Shown piece by piece: positions 59,788 to 64,000 of a stretch of DNA of 64,000 bases (positions are counted from its first letter, which is position 1; every line of letters begins with the position of its first letter). Source of the DNA: Fusobacteria bacterium ZRK30 (GTDB lineage: Bacteria > Fusobacteriota > Fusobacteriia > Fusobacteriales > Fusobacteriaceae); contig CP102405.1 of the NCBI GenBank assembly GCA_024628785.1, positions 1,054,001-1,118,000 on the forward strand. The letters run 5' to 3'. The notes under the pieces are model-generated. The model was not told where the DNA came from. It was given only the letters and a program-made list of their open reading frames with translations, and made no database searches. The position numbers were made by a program, and so were the translations under genes.

Positions 59788-61329
59788 ATGATAACAGAAT
59801 TAGATTATTTAGTTCTCAGTGGTCTTTCATATGGTGATTTTAAAGAGGAAGACATAGGATTTTCTTTGGAGGAAATATTGTTTTTGAACAGTGAATCTAA
59901 AAAAAGACTGCTTTCTTTCCCCAATGAGGTCTGGTCTTATGGAGGAAGCGAGATATTTGAAAGGACATTTCATACTTTTTTATGTGAATGGAAAGTTATA
60001 GGTATAATGGACGATACCTATAAACAGGGAACAGAAAAAACAGGCTTTTATGCTATAGCTTTTGAAAAAAATAAACAGATAGTTATTTCCTATAGGGGAA
60101 CAGAACTCAGTTCCTTTGGAGAAGCATATAAGGATTTTATAGAAACCGATCTTCTGCTAGGTGTGGATAAAAAACCAAAACAATTAGAACAGGGAGTGGA
60201 GTTCTATAAGAAAATTTTAAAGGTACAACACGAGAGTATAGCTCTGACCGGGCACTCTCTGGGAGGAGGAATAGCCCAATATGTTGCCTTGATCTCCGAC
60301 CTGGAAGAGCTTGGAATCCCAAAGGTTTATACATGGAATGCTGTTGGAATCAATAAAGTCGGGATATTAAGCTTAGAGGATTTTTTAGAGTTTGATTCTA
60401 TAGCAGAGAGAAAGTGTTCGTCTCTAAAAAATAATGAAGTCCTGTATAAAAGGGTAAAAACTTATTACTATAGTTATCTTTTAAAACTTTTGAAAAAAAA
60501 TAACTATATCAAAGACAAAGAGAGTATAAAAAAAATCTCTAAATTAGAGTTTAAACTGGAATTAGATGAAGATGCAGAGAAAAGATTGGAAAGTATATTT
60601 ACAACAGCCAATAAACCTCTACTGCCCTTCTTTGCTAAAAAAGAGGAACAAAAAAATGAACTGGTAATGAGTCCTAAAGTTTTTATAGATGATTTCTTCA
60701 ATGAAGATATGATCTATGAGGAGTTGACCAGAGCAAGAAAATTTATTAAGAAATTCAAAAAAAATAATAAATACGATGAACATATAATTAATTTTGTTCA
60801 TTCAGAAGATTTTACAATCACACTTTATCCTCATTTAGGGAGTACATATGCAATAAATAAAGGACTGGTCAGGTCGGATGAAAAATTACATCCCCTCTTA
60901 AAGAAGATGTATGCCTTTACTAAATCCATGAGAAGTTATCATATGTACCAAGTGTTTTTACCTTTCTTTAGTTTTGAAGGTGAAGACAGGGGACAGATAA
61001 AAAAAGAGTTAAGTATTGACTATATAGCTACTGAGGTCAGAAGAGTTATCTATCAGGAAAAGAATTTATCCGATGAATTTTTGGGATTTTATTATAATAG
61101 TTTGGAATTAGACAGTGAAAATTATTATAAGATCAAAAAAACTCTCCTCCACGGGATGGGGATGACCAAGGCAGATATAAAATATTTGAAGGAATCGGTT
61201 GTAATGATAAAAAGGATGAACTATGAAAAATTCAGAGAATTGTGGAAAAAAGTTCGAAACAAGGTAGGAAGTCCCTATATGAAAAAGGATATATACGACC
61301 TGATAAGTTTTCATGAAAGGCATAAATAA
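59788..61329 (+). CDS. Lipase-like alpha/beta hydrolase (Mbeg1/DUF2974-like)
   Basis: A 513-residue protein. The N-terminal ~230 residues form a lipase-like hydrolase domain: VISYRGTELSSFGEAYKDF and the nucleophile elbow LTGHSLGGGIAQYVAL, as in Mbeg1-like proteins. The remaining ~280 residues are helical and charged, with no recognised domain. There is no signal peptide. Lipid or ester hydrolysis is likely but unproven. It starts 12 bp after the DgkA-PAP2 gene with AAGGTGG as RBS, so a membrane-lipid link is suggested. Confidence 0.75.
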   Translation: MITELDYLVLSGLSYGDFKEEDIGFSLEEILFLNSESKKRLLSFPNEVWSYGGSEIFERTFHTFLCEWKVIGIMDDTYKQGTEKTGFYAIAFEKNKQIVISYRGTELSSFGEAYKDFIETDLLLGVDKKPKQLEQGVEFYKKILKVQHESIALTGHSLGGGIAQYVALISDLEELGIPKVYTWNAVGINKVGILSLEDFLEFDSIAERKCSSLKNNEVLYKRVKTYYYSYLLKLLKKNNYIKDKESIKKISKLEFKLELDEDAEKRLESIFTTANKPLLPFFAKKEEQKNELVMSPKVFIDDFFNEDMIYEELTRARKFIKKFKKNNKYDEHIINFVHSEDFTITLYPHLGSTYAINKGLVRSDEKLHPLLKKMYAFTKSMRSYHMYQVFLPFFSFEGEDRGQIKKELSIDYIATEVRRVIYQEKNLSDEFLGFYYNSLELDSENYYKIKKTLLHGMGMTKADIKYLKESVVMIKRMNYEKFRELWKKVRNKVGSPYMKKDIYDLISFHERHK

Positions 61330-61341
61330 CCCTTATTTTTC

Positions 61342-61370
61342 TTGAAGATTCTTCTGAATTATTGTATAAT
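61342..61370 (+). promoter_or_regulatory. efp promoter
   Basis: TTGAAG (61342-61347), a 17-bp spacer and TATAAT (61365-61370). The hexamer resembles that of the envelope regulon but the spacer is 17 bp and has no dyad. Confidence 0.85.
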
Positions 61371-61439
61371 TAATTAAAAATGTTGATCTGAAAAGATCGG
61401 CTGTCAGGGAAAAAGAGAAAATAATATGGAGGAATAAAG

Positions 61440-62012
61440 ATGAAATCAGCAGATAAATTAAGAGCAGGAAGTACATTTGAAGAAAATGGAGTACCATTTT
61501 TAATATTAAAGGCAGAAAGATTCCAATCAACATCTGGAAAGAGACAAAGAGCACCAGAAATCACATTTAAAGTAAAGGATCTTATTAGTGGAAGAATCAA
61601 TGAAACTACAGTAAAGGCATCTGATATGATGAATGACATCATGTTAGATAAGCAATCTATGCAATTTTTATATGAAGATGGTGGAGAATATAACTTCATG
61701 AACCAGGAGACATTTGAGCAAATCGGATTACAAAAAGAAGATTTAGATGGTGCTGTAAACTACTTAAAGGAAGAAGTTATCATTGATATCTTATTCTATG
61801 AAGGAAGACCAGTAGGAGTAGAATTAGAAAACCACATGGTATTCAGAGTTACTTATACAGAGCCTGGATTAAAAGGTGATACTACAGGAAAAGCACTTAA
61901 AGCTGCTACAATTGAAACTGGATATGAATTAATGGTTCCATTATTTATTGAGATGGATGAATTAATCAGAATAGATACAAGAACAGGTAAATACGTAGAA
62001 AGAGCTAAGTAA
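61440..62012 (+). CDS. efp: Elongation factor P
   Basis: A 190-residue three-domain factor that relieves ribosome stalling at polyproline. It has GSTFEENGVPFLILKAERFQ, TFKVKDLISGRINETTVKASD, EFP-like EGRPVGVELENHMVFRVTYTEPGLKGDT and IRIDTRTGKYVERAK. The tip position that carries the modified residue in domain I reads STSGKRQRAPE, with a lysine available. GGAGGAA precedes ATG. It is monocistronic. Confidence 0.97.
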   Translation: MKSADKLRAGSTFEENGVPFLILKAERFQSTSGKRQRAPEITFKVKDLISGRINETTVKASDMMNDIMLDKQSMQFLYEDGGEYNFMNQETFEQIGLQKEDLDGAVNYLKEEVIIDILFYEGRPVGVELENHMVFRVTYTEPGLKGDTTGKALKAATIETGYELMVPLFIEMDELIRIDTRTGKYVERAK

Positions 62013-62022
62013 GAGACCTTTA

Positions 62023-62056
62023 AACCTAGAAAATTTTAATTTTCTAGGTTTTTTTT
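62023..62056 (+). terminator. efp terminator
   Basis: AAACCTAGAAAAT pairs with ATTTTCTAGGTTT, followed by a T run. Confidence 0.9.
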
Positions 62057-62103
62057 AACTCAAATGAAATTAAATAATAATTTTATAGAGAGAGGGAGTA
62101 ACT

Positions 62104-62964
62104 ATGAAAAGAATATTAAAATTAATAGTAATATTTATGATTACTACTATACTTGCCTTTGGATCAACAGCATATATTGCCAGTTTTAATACCCTTCACC
62201 TGGGATGGAAAAATGATCACAAACAGGAAAAGATAGAGGGGATAGCCAGTATCATATCTTCCTTTGATCTGACAGGTATTCAAGAAGTCATGAAAAAAGA
62301 CGAAGTAAAAAAACTGACAAATGAACTGAAAGCCCAGACAGGGATAGAGTGGAGATATCATATCTCTCCCTATGCAGTGGGCAGCAAGAAATACAGGGAA
62401 TATTTTGCATATATCTATAGAACAGACAAAGTGAAACTCCTGAAAAAAGGTAAATTTTATCCAGAAGAAGAGAGGGGTAAGTACTTTATGAGGGAACCAT
62501 ATGGTGCTAAATTTCAAATGGGAGACTTTAAATTTACCTATGTTTTGGTACATTCGATATTTGGAAAGAAAAAAATCGAGAGGCAGTTGGAAGCTATACA
62601 GATGGTCGATGTATATGATTGGTTTAAAGAAGAGTATGATAAGAATAGTGAAGAGAATATAGTTATAATCGGGGGAGATTTTAATATCCCTTCCTATGAT
62701 GGTGCTTTTTCTGGTTTTTTAAAGCATAGTGATATGATTGTCGATGCAATACCTCCTAATCAAAAGACAACCATAGGAAAAAATGGTTTGGTATCTAGTT
62801 ATGATCATATCTTTTATCCCTATGAATTTATGGAAGGATGGTATACAGGGAGAAACGGAGTATTAGATTTTACAGACAACAATTACAGGGAGATAAGAAA
62901 AGTAATCTCAGATCATTTACCTGTATTTATAGAGGTAAATACCACAAGAGACAGGGGAGAATAG
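62104..62964 (+). CDS. Exported endonuclease/exonuclease/phosphatase family protein
   Basis: A 286-residue protein with signal peptide MKRILKLIVIFMITTILAFG. The DNase I-like fold residues are visible: IASFNTLHLGW, LTGIQEV, IIGGDFNIPSYDG, SSYDHIF and SDHLPVFIE. It is likely a periplasmic or secreted phosphodiesterase acting on DNA, nucleotides or phospholipids. The next gene (thiamine pyrophosphokinase) begins one base after its stop codon, so the two are co-translated. Confidence 0.85.
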   Translation: MKRILKLIVIFMITTILAFGSTAYIASFNTLHLGWKNDHKQEKIEGIASIISSFDLTGIQEVMKKDEVKKLTNELKAQTGIEWRYHISPYAVGSKKYREYFAYIYRTDKVKLLKKGKFYPEEERGKYFMREPYGAKFQMGDFKFTYVLVHSIFGKKKIERQLEAIQMVDVYDWFKEEYDKNSEENIVIIGGDFNIPSYDGAFSGFLKHSDMIVDAIPPNQKTTIGKNGLVSSYDHIFYPYEFMEGWYTGRNGVLDFTDNNYREIRKVISDHLPVFIEVNTTRDRGE

Positions 62965-62965
62965 T

Positions 62966-63589
62966 ATGAAAAAAAAGGCGATAATATTTTTAAGTGGAAG
63001 AGTTAATTTAAAGGCAGACTATTATAAAAATATAAAATACAATGAGTATGATATATATTGTGCAGATGGCGGAGCAAATCATGCTTATAACTTAGGAGTG
63101 ATTCCAAAACTTATATTGGGAGATCTGGATTCTATCACAGAAGAGGTGATATCCCATTATAAAAAATTAGAAGTGAAATTTGAAAAATTCTCTGTATCCA
63201 AAAATTTTACAGATGGTGAATTGATCTTAGAGAAAGTAACGGCTGAATATAAAGATGTTTTAATCCTGGGAGGATTAGGAGGGCGAACAGACCATTTTTT
63301 AACCAACTTGAACCTCTTGGAAAAGTATCAGAATATTACATATGCAGATGAGAATGAGATAATCTTCTGGGTGAAAAAAGATATGGAAATTTGTGGTCAA
63401 AGAGGTAAAACTATCTCCTTTATTCCTCTTACTCCAATAGATTCATTGACATTAAAAGGGTTTACCTATCCGTTGGACAGAGCTGATATTCCCAGGTCCA
63501 GTTCTCTCTGTATGAGTAATATAATAGAGCAGGAAGCTGTACGAATAAAATACAATAACGGTTCCGTTATAGGAATAATTCAGAAATAA
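62966..63589 (+). CDS. thiN: Thiamine pyrophosphokinase
   Basis: A 207-residue cytoplasmic enzyme that makes thiamine diphosphate from thiamine and ATP. It has the family motifs ADGGANHAYNLGVIPKLILGDLDSI, KNFTDGELIL and LGGLGGRTDHFLTNLNLL; the C-terminal part has SLTLKGFTYPLDRADI and SNIIEQEAVRIKY. It follows the exported nuclease-fold gene by one base. Confidence 0.94.
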   Translation: MKKKAIIFLSGRVNLKADYYKNIKYNEYDIYCADGGANHAYNLGVIPKLILGDLDSITEEVISHYKKLEVKFEKFSVSKNFTDGELILEKVTAEYKDVLILGGLGGRTDHFLTNLNLLEKYQNITYADENEIIFWVKKDMEICGQRGKTISFIPLTPIDSLTLKGFTYPLDRADIPRSSSLCMSNIIEQEAVRIKYNNGSVIGIIQK

Positions 63590-63660
63590 TTATCAGTATT
63601 TATAGGAAAAACAGAAATAATATAGTATATATATAATATAGAATATAGGAGGTGATTGTG

Positions 63661-63945
63661 ATGATGTATATTACGCTGTTGTTAGTAGTATTGGCTATTA
63701 TAATATTTTATTTGGCAGCACTTTTGGTATTTACGCCCTATGAGGAAGATGATAAATATGTTCTTAAAATTTTGGAATCAGGATACAAACTTCATCTGGT
63801 CGCTACTGGAAAACACGGGATATTAAAAAGAATAACAGATGATAGTGCTAAATTGATATTGACCTTGGTATACTATATCTTAAAGGATAGAAAATATACC
63901 GACAGTATTGAAACTAAAAATGAAGATGAAGACGATAATAATTAA
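63661..63945 (+). CDS. Small membrane-anchored protein of unknown function
   Basis: ATG 63661 has AGGAGG eight bases upstream; earlier in-frame GTGs overlap the RBS. The 94-residue product has one N-terminal membrane helix (YITLLLVVLAIIIFYLAALLVF), then a cytoplasmic or periplasmic part with a second weakly hydrophobic stretch (AKLILTLVYYIL), and an acidic tail (KNEDEDDNN). No family is recognised. The terminator hairpin begins at the stop codon. Confidence 0.65.
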   Translation: MMYITLLLVVLAIIIFYLAALLVFTPYEEDDKYVLKILESGYKLHLVATGKHGILKRITDDSAKLILTLVYYILKDRKYTDSIETKNEDEDDNN

Positions 63946-63989
63946 AAAAATCCCAAAATAGTAATCTACTATTTTAAGGGATTTTTTTA
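63944..63989 (+). terminator. Terminator at the window end
   Basis: AAAAAAATCCC and AATAGTA pair with TACTATT and GGGATTTTTTT, with a small internal bulge. Confidence 0.85.
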
Positions 63990-64000
63990 ATATTTAGGAT

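Noticed and set aside
61342..61370. Seventh member of the envelope regulon at efp (TTGAAG -35)
   Set aside because: The spacer is 17 bp and contains no TGG-N7-CCA dyad; it is an ordinary housekeeping promoter. The same holds for TTGAAT at 17667.

Overview
The window is AT-rich, roughly one third G+C by eye, and gene-dense. It looks like a chromosome segment from a marine or anaerobic member of the Fusobacteriota, something like Psychrilyobacter, Ilyobacter or Propionigenium. That placement is an inference from gene content: a Gram-negative envelope (beta-barrel proteins, lipoproteins, a Lol-type exporter) together with low-GC, Firmicutes-like genes (ptb-buk butyrate pathway, long-form HPF, PgpH, a PSP1/RicT-type protein). 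No rRNA, tRNA, CRISPR array, insertion sequence or prophage was seen.

Layout. 1-3950: the 3' end of recG, a metallophosphoesterase, an orphan peptide-binding lipoprotein and a DUF4344 metallopeptidase, closed by a 60-bp perfect palindrome. 3970-8740: an envelope island with a 21-codon ORF, a surface repeat protein, a beta-barrel gene broken by an amber codon, a DUF535 gene, a lipoprotein and a porin. 8730-9542 (minus): a MerR regulator with a GyrI-like effector domain. 9700-15360: proS, a repeat-rich spacer, brnQ, a second beta-barrel and a DUF218 gene. 15327-24770: a YwaF-like membrane protein and RNase HI (minus), a DUF547 protein, rpmE, upp, a four-gene oxidoreductase / isoprenoid-synthase-like / DUF2147 / methyltransferase run, a Nudix enzyme and two glycan-assembly genes. 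24774-36600: an amino acid permease, two tandem TtcA-like genes, a dNK, ruvA, an rluA-type gene, trkAH and deoB-deoD-cdd. 36849-45400: a TetR-GGDEF fusion, uvrA, rpsO, a Lol-like pair and ptb-buk. 45660-53550: hpf, a cobalamin block (cobQ, cobU, cobS, cobC, cobT), radC, a RicT-like gene and a tRNA methyltransferase. 53764-64000: a JAMM-DinG helicase fusion, pgpH, ybeY, a DgkA-PAP2 fusion, a lipase-like protein, efp, an exported nuclease-fold protein and thiN.

The main discovery candidate is in the envelope island. Six transcription starts between 3971 and 7671 carry the same promoter module: a CTTGAA-type -35, a spacer of exactly 19 bp, and a -10 near TAGAAT. In every copy TGG lies at spacer positions 2-4 and CCA at 12-14, forming a dyad. 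A 19-bp spacer holding a dyad is the classic architecture of MerR-family promoters, and a MerR-family gene lies immediately beyond the last regulated gene. I infer a local outer-membrane regulon that may respond to a small amphipathic molecule. Other items worth checking are the isoprenoid-synthase-like operon, the TetR-GGDEF and JAMM-DinG fusions, and the hairpin and heptamer-repeat spacer between proS and brnQ.
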